This document shows positions 33,315 through 41,534 of a stretch of 64,000 nt of DNA, one piece after another. The first letter of the stretch is position 1. Every line of letters begins with the position of its first letter. The stretch lies in NCBI GenBank assembly GCA_963714125.1, contig OY970234.1, forward strand, positions 2,914,001-2,978,000. The letters run 5' to 3'. This DNA comes from CAWCAW01 sp963714125 (GTDB taxonomy: Bacteria > Actinomycetota > Acidimicrobiia > Acidimicrobiales > UBA8190). Below the pieces are notes generated by a model. The model saw nothing but the letters and a program-made list of their open reading frames with translations. It was not told where the DNA came from and searched no databases. Made by a program: the position numbers and the translations under genes.

Positions 33315-33949
33315 TGCACGACTCCTTCTCTCAGTCCGGTCACCGACGGCGAAACCCGCTCGGCGTGAATGGCCGACCAGAACTCGCTGCCGTCAAGCGT
33401 TCCCGATGTGATCTCGCCCACCAACGTGCGCACCCATTCGAGCTCGGCCGCCAGAAGCACGGTCGAGTACTCGAACTCGACCGAGAACAAGCGCGGCAGC
33501 TGGCGGCTTTTCAACATCTCCGTCACGGCCCGCCGCTGACTCAGCTGCGTCTCCAGCCGCCGGCAGCGTTGTTCGAGCAGTACCACGGCCTCACCCGGCT
33601 CGAGCACGGGAAGCAGCGACAATGCCGCCTCGAACTGGCGATACTCCTTGACCGGCGTGCTCAGTAGCTCGCTCAACCAATCGGTCAGCTCCAAGGCGCC
33701 GGGGTTGGTGATGGCGTAGACGGTGCGTTCGGGTCGTCGGCCGTTGCGTTCGGTTTCCTGCGCCTCAATTAGCCCGTGACGCTGCAGGGCCTCGACCACC
33801 GAGTACAGCGATCCGTAATTGAGCTTGATGCTCTCGTCCTTGTGGCGCTCCCGAAGCGTGCTCGCCATCTCATAGGGGTGCATGGGCCGCTCGAAGAGGC
33901 AGGCGAGGACCGCCAGTGCCAACGGGTTACCCACCTTTCTCCGAGTCAT
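33311..33949 (-). CDS. PadR-family transcriptional regulator
   Basis: A 212-residue regulator. The PadR winged helix occupies residues 8-90 (NPLALAVLACLFERPMHPYEMASTL...YGSLYSVVEALQRHGLIEA...RTVYAITNPGALELTDWL). The C-terminal Vir-like helical domain mediates dimerisation. It is first in a three-gene operon with an export ABC transporter, the usual setting for a PadR repressor released by the exported compound. A 26-bp palindrome begins 28 bp before its start codon. Confidence 0.92.
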   Translation of the reverse strand: MTRRKVGNPLALAVLACLFERPMHPYEMASTLRERHKDESIKLNYGSLYSVVEALQRHGLIEAQETERNGRRPERTVYAITNPGALELTDWLSELLSTPVKEYRQFEAALSLLPVLEPGEAVVLLEQRCRRLETQLSQRRAVTEMLKSRQLPRLFSVEFEYSTVLLAAELEWVRTLVGEITSGTLDGSEFWSAIHAERVSPSVTGLREGVVQ

Positions 33950-33976
33950 TCCTGCTCCTCCTGCCCCTCTGACATT

Positions 33977-34002
33977 CCGAATACTCTAGTCAGAGTATTC
34001 GG
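33977..34002. promoter_or_regulatory. 26-bp palindrome, likely PadR operator
   Basis: CCGAATACTCT (33977-33987) and AGAGTATTCGG (33992-34002) are perfect 11-bp inverted arms around AGTC. The palindrome is AT-rich at its centre and lies 28 bp upstream of the padR-ABC operon, within the divergent space next to the EEP nuclease gene tail. Binding by the PadR protein is inferred from position and symmetry. Confidence 0.75.
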
Positions 34003-34040
34003 ATTCGTGCATTCGTTGTCCAGCGTGGACGAAGGGGCTC

Positions 34041-34853
34041 TCAGAGGACGATGCGCGCCCGCACCGGCAGGTGGTCGGATCCCTTGATAGGCATCACCTG
34101 CCCGTCTCGAACGGTGGTGGCGGACGTGACCATGATGTGATCGGGCTGGGCGATGGGACGCGTTGACGGCCACGTCCGGCCCCGCACGGCGCGCCGCCAA
34201 CCCGGGAGGGCAGCCGACAGCGGGGGTCCCCACAGGTTCATGTCGCCCGCCAGCACGGCCGTGTCGTGCCGGCTGGGCAGCAGACGACGGAGGTGGGCCA
34301 GCTGCAATGGTGATCCCTGCACCAGGTGCGACAGGTGGGTGCCTAACACCGTCAGGGCCGAGCCGCCGACATCGAGGTCGACGACATGCACGCCTCGGCG
34401 GGAGGGGTCCCGGGGCAACCTCCCCAGGTCAGCCACCCGATGGCCGGTCACAGGCAGCCGGGTGAGCACGGCCACGCTGATGACGCCCCGCCGAGTGGGC
34501 GCGATAGCGGCCAGGCGCCGTTGCTGGCGGGCCCCGTCACGTACGCCCAGGCGGTAGGCCTGCAGCCCCCGGGGCATGCGCCGGTACAGAGGCGGCCCCC
34601 AGCGGCTGCTCGGTGCCCCGGCCGGGGGGTCGAGAAACACGCAGGGCGCCATGGCCAGCTCAAAGACGTGCTCGAGGCCCGTGGCCTTGGAGATCCGAGA
34701 CACCGACGACGGTCCAACCTCCGGTGTCCACGCCTCTTGGACGATGAGCACGTCCGCCTCCAGGGCGCGACACGGCGTCTCTACATCAAAGGGCCTGCCC
34801 CAACCATCGATGCCGCCGTGGATGTTGTAGCTGGCCAGTACCACCTCAGGCAC
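34041..34853 (-). CDS. Endonuclease/exonuclease/phosphatase family protein
   Basis: A 270-residue EEP-fold protein. Metal and catalytic landmarks: ASYNIHGGIDGWG (asparagine), DVLIVQEAW (glutamate), LGTHLSHLV, AVLAGDMNLWGPP (Asp and Asn), and the final SDHLPVRA with the catalytic histidine. It is more like endonuclease/phosphatase or sphingomyelinase-type members than ExoIII/APE. No signal peptide. Substrate unknown. Confidence 0.88.
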   Translation of the reverse strand: MPEVVLASYNIHGGIDGWGRPFDVETPCRALEADVLIVQEAWTPEVGPSSVSRISKATGLEHVFELAMAPCVFLDPPAGAPSSRWGPPLYRRMPRGLQAYRLGVRDGARQQRRLAAIAPTRRGVISVAVLTRLPVTGHRVADLGRLPRDPSRRGVHVVDLDVGGSALTVLGTHLSHLVQGSPLQLAHLRRLLPSRHDTAVLAGDMNLWGPPLSAALPGWRRAVRGRTWPSTRPIAQPDHIMVTSATTVRDGQVMPIKGSDHLPVRARIVL

Positions 34854-34964
34854 AGAAGTCGCAGGCTAGACGGTGCGCGGCGACTGTCCGGGTACCACCT
34901 ACCCACAGCGCCGATGCGCGGCTGTGGCCTCAATCCTGGTTCGTGGGTGCCGATACCAATAGGG

Positions 34965-35999
34965 ATGTTGCTTCGATCGCGGTCGTCCGCGCCCCGACGC
35001 GTCAGGGGCCCCGAGGGCCCCGCACGCCACCAAGGGATCGAGACCGCCATCGCTCCGGAGCAGGTGGCCCGGTTCTCGGCCCTGCTGTGGACGATCGGCG
35101 CCGTGGTGGGCGTCCTGCTCATCGTCCTGCCCCACGGTCGAAATGTGAACGTCTATGGCTGGGCCGCACTGGCCGTGTTCGCCGGCGCCGTCGCCATCTG
35201 GACGTTGTGGGTCGGCGCTCGCCAACCCCTCTATTTCCAGTACATCCTGTCGGTGCTCGCACTCGGCGCCGTCAGCGTGGCGGTGGTGTGCGCGCACGAC
35301 AGCCCCGTGGCCTTCGCCGTGGCCGGGCTCTACGTCCTGCCCACCATCTACACGGCGTCGTTCTACTCGAGTCCCGTGTTCGCGCTGTACCTGGCCGCGC
35401 AGGGCGCCACCTCGGGAGTGGTGCTGCTCAACTCGGGGATCGGGGGCTCCGCGGCGGGGTGGGCCGTCGCCATGGGCACGTGCACAACCGTCGGCGCCGT
35501 CGTCCACCTCTTGCAGCAAGCCCTCAAGATGGCCGCCACCACCGATCCGCTGACCGGGCTCGTCAACCGTCGCGCTCTGGAACCATTGATCGAACGGGAG
35601 CTCACCCGCTGCGCGCGTCTGGGGCATCCCGTAAGCCTCGTGATCATCGACCTCGACCACTTTAAGGACGTGAACGATGAACGCGGTCACCAAGAGGGCG
35701 ACCGGCTGCTGGCCGAGGTGAGCATCAGCTGGAGCGACCAGCTGCGAACCAACGACGTGCTGGCGCGCGCCGGTGGCGACGAATTCGTCCTCTTGCTGCC
35801 TTCGACGGGCCGAGAGGAGGCGGTCGAAGTGCTGACCCGCCTGTCGTCGTCGAACGCGCAAGAGTTTTCGGCCGGACTGGCCGTAGCTTCCCCGGGCACC
35901 ACCGTCGAGGAAGTCCTGCGTCAGGCCGACATCGCGTGTTACCGGGCCAAGGACACCGGCCGCGGCCAGATCGTGGTGGACGACAGGTTTGCCCCGTGA
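34965..35999 (+). CDS. Membrane diguanylate cyclase (GGDEF)
   Basis: A 344-residue protein with a six-helix membrane sensor region (about residues 32-185: ALLWTIGAVVGVLLIVLPHG, YGWAALAVFAGAVAIW, and so on) followed by a GGDEF domain (about 195-340). Active site AGGDEFVLL is intact, and RTND five residues before it forms an I-site. It would make c-di-GMP in response to an unknown membrane signal. The ATG at 34965 is the first start close to the helices; longer frames upstream are shadow. A small gene overlaps its stop by four bases. Confidence 0.9.
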   Translation: MLLRSRSSAPRRVRGPEGPARHQGIETAIAPEQVARFSALLWTIGAVVGVLLIVLPHGRNVNVYGWAALAVFAGAVAIWTLWVGARQPLYFQYILSVLALGAVSVAVVCAHDSPVAFAVAGLYVLPTIYTASFYSSPVFALYLAAQGATSGVVLLNSGIGGSAAGWAVAMGTCTTVGAVVHLLQQALKMAATTDPLTGLVNRRALEPLIERELTRCARLGHPVSLVIIDLDHFKDVNDERGHQEGDRLLAEVSISWSDQLRTNDVLARAGGDEFVLLLPSTGREEAVEVLTRLSSSNAQEFSAGLAVASPGTTVEEVLRQADIACYRAKDTGRGQIVVDDRFAP

Positions 36000-36586
36000 T
36001 CGACCCCCACGACATCCCGACCCCACCGTCCTCAGCCCCGGGCGGCCGCGGCTTGCGGACCTTTGCCGCTCGCCTCTCGGGCACGACGAAGAGCCGTCAA
36101 CGTCGAGCTGAGTCCCATGATGCGCAGCATGCGGCGTCGTCGAAGCGAGCGGAGCTGTTATCGGTGGCAGTGTCTCGGCGCCAACCCCGGCTCCGGTGGC
36201 CCGGCGCCGAGCAATCCCCGCCCAGTGATTTCGCACCGGCGCTCACGAACGCGCAACTGCGGCAGTCCCGCATTCCACAGCGGGGTGACCCGTGGGACGT
36301 CGTGAGCGCGTTCGCCCTTTCCTATGACGGCAACGCCTATTGGGACGGCCTTGGCGCGTTGGCCCACCACACCATGCAGCACTGGACCCGCGACCACGTG
36401 TTGCCTCGTGGGCTGCACGAGCTGCGAGGCAGCCTCTTCCACGAGCAGCGGCGGTGGCACCACCACGGCTCCGAGCCGCGGGGCCGCTCCGCCGAGTACG
36501 TGTGGGCCCTCATCGAGGCCACCGCCGCGCTGGTCACCGCAGACGGGGATGGCACCGGCCCGGCCACGGTGGGCACCGGCGCCTGA
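35996..36586 (+). CDS. Unknown protein coupled to a GGDEF gene
   Basis: A 196-residue protein whose GTG overlaps the GGDEF stop (GTGA), so it should be translated with it. The first half is basic and probably disordered. The second half is helical and rich in Trp and His (WDVVSAFALSYDGNAYWDG, HHTMQHWTRDHVLPRG, FHEQRRWHHHG). No family recognised and no membrane segment. Coupling suggests a c-di-GMP-linked role, which is inference only. Confidence 0.7.
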   Translation: MIDPHDIPTPPSSAPGGRGLRTFAARLSGTTKSRQRRAESHDAQHAASSKRAELLSVAVSRRQPRLRWPGAEQSPPSDFAPALTNAQLRQSRIPQRGDPWDVVSAFALSYDGNAYWDGLGALAHHTMQHWTRDHVLPRGLHELRGSLFHEQRRWHHHGSEPRGRSAEYVWALIEATAALVTADGDGTGPATVGTGA

Positions 36587-36596
36587 TTGACGCTGT

Positions 36597-37703
36597 CTAG
36601 CGCCGGGCTGCCAACGGGGTAGCGCCGGTAGGTGGTGTGCCCCCGGACTCCTGCAGTTCATCCATAAGGGCGATCATGTCGGCGAAGTCGCCGTTGACGT
36701 CATCAGCAAAGAGTTGGTCTCGGACCGTTGTCACGTCGGGCTGATCCGATCCCTCTGACTCCTGGTCATCTCGCAACCAGGCCGGCATCGTGAACGCGGC
36801 ACTACCGTCGAGTCGCAACGGGGCCGGCGCGGGCGGACGAACGGCGTGACCGGGGGAATGGAGCCGACGCGGCCGGCCCAGGTAGTAACCCTGGCCCAGC
36901 GGGCAGCCGAGAACTTGCAGCGTTCTGAACTCGCCTTCAGTTTCGATGCCCTCTGCCACGACAGACGCGTTGTAGGCCTCCAAGCCGAAGGCGAGAAGGG
37001 CGGATCCCAAAGCCCGGCGCGCCGGATCGCGGTCAATACCCTTGGTGAGGCCGATGTCGAGCTTGATCACGTCGGGTTGAAGATTGAGGATATGACGGAA
37101 GCTGGAGTAGCCGGCCCCGGCGTCGTCGACAGCAAGGCGAAGACCCTTGGAGCGCAGATCCTGGAGCGTCTGTCGGAAGAGGGTGTAGTCCTGGACCTCG
37201 GTGTGCTCCGTGAGCTCCAAGACGACACGCTCGGCGGGAACGTTGTTCATCGATGTCCGAAACTCATCGGACATGACCGCCTCTATCGAGGCATTGAGTG
37301 AGAGGTACAACCCCGCCGGAAGTCGCCCGAGCTGCTCGAGAGCAAGACGTAACGCGGTTAACTCCAACTCCACACCCAGACCGACGGCGGCAGCTTCGGC
37401 GAACCACTCGTCGGGGGGACGAACGGGACCGTGAGGAAAACGCGACAGCGCTTCCGCACCGACGGCGGCCCCACCTTTCAAGTCGACGATGGGCTGGAAC
37501 ACCATGTCGAACGATTGGTTGGCGATGGTGAGGCGTATGAACTCCCGGCGCTCTTCCCACCGAGCTTCGTCGCGGGGCTCAAGCTGTTCAGCGGCCGTAG
37601 CGGGGCGCTCCGATCGACCCGAAATCAGGATCCCCGAGGCGCGCGCCATCCTCCCCTTCTTGACGACGAAGAGGTCACGGCCGGGGGCCGAGGAGGTAGT
37701 CAT
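36597..37703 (-). CDS. EAL-domain c-di-GMP phosphodiesterase
   Basis: A 368-residue protein with a complete EAL domain (about residues 50-295). Landmarks: EAL in GAEALSRF at 84-86, LTEHTEV, the metal pair VDDAGAGYSS, KLDIGLTKGI, VVAEGIET and LGQGYYLGRP. All key residues are present, so it should hydrolyse c-di-GMP to pGpG. The C-terminal 70 residues are acidic and unrecognised. It is convergent with the GGDEF operon, an arrangement that places maker and breaker side by side. Confidence 0.92.
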   Translation of the reverse strand: MTTSSAPGRDLFVVKKGRMARASGILISGRSERPATAAEQLEPRDEARWEERREFIRLTIANQSFDMVFQPIVDLKGGAAVGAEALSRFPHGPVRPPDEWFAEAAAVGLGVELELTALRLALEQLGRLPAGLYLSLNASIEAVMSDEFRTSMNNVPAERVVLELTEHTEVQDYTLFRQTLQDLRSKGLRLAVDDAGAGYSSFRHILNLQPDVIKLDIGLTKGIDRDPARRALGSALLAFGLEAYNASVVAEGIETEGEFRTLQVLGCPLGQGYYLGRPRRLHSPGHAVRPPAPAPLRLDGSAAFTMPAWLRDDQESEGSDQPDVTTVRDQLFADDVNGDFADMIALMDELQESGGTPPTGATPLAARR

Positions 37704-37901
37704 CGTGTGATCGTCATGGATTGGTCGTTTCCGACGTGCCGGAGCCTCGTCACCAGTGCGCTCCCGCGGTCAGTCGTGGGCTCCCCTTTAGGTCGACGCC
37801 CCAGCCCGGGACCTTGAGTGGCGAACCTCGCTGTTTTTCCGAGAAGTGATGCCGTTGGGATGGCTGGCGTCTGCCCAGGTCCAGGCCGAACGAGTGCTCC
37901 C

Positions 37902-38114
37902 CTACGGCCGGATTTGGGGGTTGGCGGTCACCGCTGAAGCTCCTCGATCCGGGGAAAGGGCCCGTTGCACGGGTCCGACCCCTTTGGGAAGGTCCCCATG
38001 GGCCTGATCGGCCCGGGCGTCGGCCAGCGCCTCCAAGATGCGCTGGCGGCCCACGTCGGGTAGCTCGCTCAAGGCCCAGGACACGTTCAAGTACACCCGT
38101 CTAGCGCCGGTCAT
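37902..38114 (-). CDS. Unknown 70-residue protein
   Basis: A short gene with a strong ribosome binding site: GAGGAGG, then about six bases to ATG at 38114. The product starts MTGARRVYLNVSWALSELPD, followed by a helix (VGRQRILEALADARADQ) and a flexible tail. No domain recognised. About 200 bp upstream of the EAL gene on the same strand, it might be its leader gene. The strong start signal is the main support. Confidence 0.6.
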   Translation of the reverse strand: MTGARRVYLNVSWALSELPDVGRQRILEALADARADQAHGDLPKGVGPVQRALSPDRGASAVTANPQIRP

Positions 38115-38299
38115 GGCGCACCTCCTCATCGATCCTGGCGGTGGCACCGCGCCTTGTGGCCGGCTGCCGGACCTTCATCGGGCCAGGTCCCTCGGGTCTC
38201 TCTGGATGAGACACACCCATCCTACCGACTCGAAGCGCGCCTATCGATGGGGCCGTCACCTCAGGGCGGACCCACAGGGCGGGTGATAAGACGACAGCC

Positions 38300-39265
38300 A
38301 TGACCGGCTCGCCCCTGGACTCCTCCAGCCCCTTCTTTCACGCCGAGGGCCACGCCGACGGCGCAGCCCGGGTCGAGATGGTGGCCGAGCGCGTCTACGC
38401 CTACGTGCAGCCCGACGGAGGATGGTTCATCAACAACACCGGCTTCATCGTCGGTGACGGTGCAGTGGTGAGCGTCGATACGTGTGCCACCGCGCAACGC
38501 ACCACGAAGATGCTCGACACCATCGTGGAGATCACGGGCCGGCTGCCGCGCACTGTGGTGAATACCCATCATCACGGCGATCACACCAACGGGAACTGTC
38601 TCGTCCCCGACGCCACCATCGTGGGCCACCCCGGATGCCGGGAGACCATCTTGGCCATGGGAATCTCCCGACCTGAAGGCATCTGGGAGCACGTCGATTG
38701 GGGCGAACTCGAGCCCGCTCCTCCCAACGTCACCTTTGAGCACCGCCTCGACCTGTACGTCGATGACATGCTCGTGGAACTCCACCATTTCGGGACAGCC
38801 GCCCACACCACCAACGACGTGGTGGCGTGGATCCCCGAGCACAAGGTCCTCTACACCGGCGACCTCATCTTCAACGGCGGCACGCCGTTCGTCCTCATGG
38901 GATCGGTCAAGGGATCGCTCGTCGCCCTCGATGCCCTGCTCGAGTTCGACGCGGAGATCATCGTGCCCGGCCATGGCGACGTATGCGGCATGGAGGTGGT
39001 CGACGGCATCGGGGAGTACCTCCGCTTTCTCCAGACGACGGCCGATGACGCCCGCGCCGCCGGCTTGAGCCCCCTTGAGGCAGCCCGCCAAGTCGACTTG
39101 GGGCCGTTCGCCGACCTGATGCATCCCGAGCGTCTGGCCGGCAACTTGCACCGCGCCTACGCCGAATGCGACGGCGCTCGTCCCGGGGACGCCATCGACA
39201 TCCTGACCCCGTTTATGGACATGGTGGCCCTGAACGGCGGCAAACCCCTCCCCTGTATGGCCTGA
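38300..39265 (+). CDS. MBL-fold metallo-hydrolase
   Basis: A 321-residue metallo-beta-lactamase-fold enzyme. The zinc motif HxHxDH appears in VVNTHHHGDHTNGN; further ligands are the histidine in HHFGTAAHTTND, the aspartate in LYTGDLIFNG and the histidine in IVPGHGDVCG. It resembles cyclase- or SoxH-like MBL hydrolases rather than true lactamases. No signal peptide. A VOC-family gene follows after 61 bp on the same strand. Confidence 0.9.
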   Translation: MTGSPLDSSSPFFHAEGHADGAARVEMVAERVYAYVQPDGGWFINNTGFIVGDGAVVSVDTCATAQRTTKMLDTIVEITGRLPRTVVNTHHHGDHTNGNCLVPDATIVGHPGCRETILAMGISRPEGIWEHVDWGELEPAPPNVTFEHRLDLYVDDMLVELHHFGTAAHTTNDVVAWIPEHKVLYTGDLIFNGGTPFVLMGSVKGSLVALDALLEFDAEIIVPGHGDVCGMEVVDGIGEYLRFLQTTADDARAAGLSPLEAARQVDLGPFADLMHPERLAGNLHRAYAECDGARPGDAIDILTPFMDMVALNGGKPLPCMA

Positions 39266-39326
39266 GTCCGCCACCGGCGCCGATCCCCTCGTTGCAACAG
39301 AGGCCTCATGCGACGAGACTGCCGCC

Positions 39327-39686
39327 ATGGAGCCCCTGTCGATCCATCACGTCGCTATCAACGTGTCCGACGTCACCGAAGGGGTGGCGTTCTACACCGA
39401 TGTGCTCGGGGGTACGTTGCGCGCCGACCGTCCTGACTTCGGGATCGCCGGGGCCTGGATCGATCTCGGCATCCAACAAGTCCACCTCGTGGAAGCCCCC
39501 GTGCCGCGCAATCTAGGCCAGCACTTCGCCATTCGGGTCGGCAATCTCGACAACGTGGTAGTCGAGCTGCGCGCCAAAGGGATCGAGGTCGCCGATCCCG
39601 TCGACGTCGGCGCCAACCGGCAGACTTTCATCAATGATCCGGCCGGCAACCCCATCGAGTTACACCAGGTGGGCGCGGCGACGTAA
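39327..39686 (+). CDS. VOC-family (glyoxalase-like) protein
   Basis: A 119-residue single-repeat vicinal-oxygen-chelate protein: IHHVAINVSDVTEGVAFYTDVLGG (metal histidine), WIDLGIQQVHLVEA, HFAIRVGNLDNVVVEL, FINDPAGNPIELHQ (metal glutamate). It would act as a dimer with a divalent metal. The substrate is unknown; the MBL hydrolase upstream may act in the same pathway, as with glyoxalase I and II pairs, but this is speculative. Confidence 0.88.
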   Translation: MEPLSIHHVAINVSDVTEGVAFYTDVLGGTLRADRPDFGIAGAWIDLGIQQVHLVEAPVPRNLGQHFAIRVGNLDNVVVELRAKGIEVADPVDVGANRQTFINDPAGNPIELHQVGAAT

Positions 39687-39691
39687 GGACG

Positions 39692-40726
39692 TCAGGGGGC
39701 CGCACCTCTGACGGCGGCGGCAACATCGGCCCAACGCCCCAAGGCAGCGCGTTCGCCCAGCCACATGGGTCCGGCAAAATAGGCCACCACCCGATCCGCC
39801 TTCCCCGCATAGCGCGCCACCAGGGCGGGCCCGAGTTCGGCCCAGGTGGCCGTGACGACGAAGTGCTCGAGGATGTCGTCGGTGATGACGTGGGCCATCT
39901 GGGCGATGTCGCCGGCCTTGTGATGCACGCGGATCTGTTCGGTGACGCCGTCAAAGCCGAGCTGTTCGAAGATGAAGCCGTAGTTGGGCGTCGACCCGTA
40001 AAAGGCGATCTGCACCCGGGCCAGCTCCCGCCAGCGGGCCTGCTCCTCTTCGGTATCCCCCACCGCAGTGAGGACAGGGGCGATGACCGTCAGGTCTTGG
40101 CGCTGCCGCCCGGCGGCACGCGCTCCGGCCATCAACTCGGGAAGCAACGTCGTCTCCATGTACGTCGGGCTGTTGAGTGGATGCACGTGCACGCCGTCGG
40201 CCACTTCGCCGGCCATGCGCACCATCCAGGGGTTCACCGCGGCGATGTCGATGGGCGGGTCGGGCACGTCGATGGGCCCCGGCGACCACTGGTCGGGCAA
40301 CAACGAGAACGACCACCACGTGCCGTCGAAGGCCAAGGCCTCGGCCCCGCGATAGGCACGGAAGATGGCCCGCAATGCGAGCACGTATTCCTTCATGCGG
40401 GGCCCGGGCGGATCGAACTCAGCACCATAGCGACGGGTGATGTGGGCCCGGACTTGAGTCCCGAGTCCCAACCGGAAACGGCCGGCGCTGGCCTCGGCCA
40501 ACTCCCAGGCGATGGATGCCGTGACCATCGGGCTACGGGGGAACGCCACGGCGATACCGGTGGCAAGGTCCACATCGGCGGCCAAGGCAGCGGCGGCACA
40601 CGAAAGGTAGGCGCTGCGGCCCCCTTCGGTGATCACCAGACCGTCGAAACCGACATCAGCAGCGTCACGTGCGAGCGCCTGGATCTGGGGCAAGGGCGCG
40701 GCCGCCACCATCATGTCGAGCTTCAT
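39692..40726 (-). CDS. LLM-class F420-dependent oxidoreductase
   Basis: A 344-residue luciferase-like protein beginning MKLDMMVAAAPLPQIQALAR, with FDGLVITEGGRSAYLSCAAA, ATGIAVAFPRSPMVTASIAW, GRFRLGLGTQVRAHITRRYG and the long C-terminal half seen in the larger F420 subfamily. The ATG at 40726 suits this N-terminus; an upstream ATG at 40804 would add an unrelated leader. Convergent with the VOC gene, six bases apart. Substrate unknown. Confidence 0.86.
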   Translation of the reverse strand: MKLDMMVAAAPLPQIQALARDAADVGFDGLVITEGGRSAYLSCAAAALAADVDLATGIAVAFPRSPMVTASIAWELAEASAGRFRLGLGTQVRAHITRRYGAEFDPPGPRMKEYVLALRAIFRAYRGAEALAFDGTWWSFSLLPDQWSPGPIDVPDPPIDIAAVNPWMVRMAGEVADGVHVHPLNSPTYMETTLLPELMAGARAAGRQRQDLTVIAPVLTAVGDTEEEQARWRELARVQIAFYGSTPNYGFIFEQLGFDGVTEQIRVHHKAGDIAQMAHVITDDILEHFVVTATWAELGPALVARYAGKADRVVAYFAGPMWLGERAALGRWADVAAAVRGAAP

Positions 40727-40746
40727 GGCCGCCCATTGTGCTCTCA

Positions 40747-41505
40747 ATGCGCACCCGAGGGGCGCTGCCAGCCCGTGCAGTACGTTTGGTCGTGGTCCAG
40801 CCACACCCGGGCGATGCGGCCCAACGCCACGACGGCCCGCTACCGGGCATGCTCTTGATCCTCACTGTGGCCACCGGTGCCGTCGATGCCGTGGCCGTGT
40901 TACGGCTGGGACGGGTCTTCGTGGCCAACATGACCGGCAACGTGGTGTTTGTCGCCTTCGCTTTAGCGCGCTCGCCGGGCTTTTCGCTCAGTGCTTCGCT
41001 CTTCGCGTTGGGAGGGTTCTTGCTCGGCGCCGCGGCCGGCGGCCTGCTCGCTCGGCACTTGGGAAACGACCGCGCCGTACTCGTGCGCAGCATCGTCGTC
41101 ATCGAGCTGGCGCTGTTGGGGGTGGCCACCGTGGTCGCCACGGTGGTGGGAACACCGCTGGGAGCGGACGCCACCGACAGCGTGGCGGCCCTATGCGCCA
41201 TTGCCATGGGAATGCAGAACGCCATGGCCCGACGATTGGCGGTGCCCGCCTTGATCACCACCAACGTGCTCACCTCGACGCTCACCGGGCTGGCCGCCGA
41301 TGTGTGGGCCGAGGATCGCCGGCCGGTCATGCGGCGGCGCCTGTTGTCCATCGGCGCCATTTTTGTGGGGGCCCTGGGCGGCGCAGAGCTTGTGCTCCAC
41401 CGGGGTGCCGGGGCGGCACTGGTGCTGGTGGTCGCGCTGGTGGCCATCGTGGCCATATGGTCCGCGGTGATGGCGGGACGACCGGGTCCGTGGCGCTCGG
41501 GCTGA
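40747..41505 (+). CDS. YoaK/DUF1275-like membrane protein
   Basis: A 252-residue protein of six hydrophobic helices: MLLILTVATGAVDAVAVLRL, VFVANMTGNVVFVAFALA, LFALGGFLLGAAAGGLLA, VVIELALLGVATVVATVVG, the block AMGMQNAMARRLAVPALITTNVLTSTLTGL, and a last pair. The AVDAVAVLRLGRVFVANMTGN and TTNVLTSTL blocks are the DUF1275 hallmarks. The start may be ATG 40747 or GTG 40792. Role unknown; presumed inner-membrane transport. Confidence 0.85.
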   Translation: MRTRGALPARAVRLVVVQPHPGDAAQRHDGPLPGMLLILTVATGAVDAVAVLRLGRVFVANMTGNVVFVAFALARSPGFSLSASLFALGGFLLGAAAGGLLARHLGNDRAVLVRSIVVIELALLGVATVVATVVGTPLGADATDSVAALCAIAMGMQNAMARRLAVPALITTNVLTSTLTGLAADVWAEDRRPVMRRRLLSIGAIFVGALGGAELVLHRGAGAALVLVVALVAIVAIWSAVMAGRPGPWRSG

Positions 41506-41534
41506 CGCCCAGGCCCACGTGTCAGCATGTTGCG

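Noticed and set aside
34386..34964. Long N-terminal extension of the GGDEF protein
   Set aside because: It overlaps the EEP nuclease gene on the other strand and has no protein-like pattern; the membrane helices begin just after 34965.
40629..41534. Extension of the nitronate-monooxygenase frame through the YoaK-like gene
   Set aside because: The extension is a shadow of the DUF1275 gene and rich in Arg/His/Gly; the family start is the ATG at 41535.
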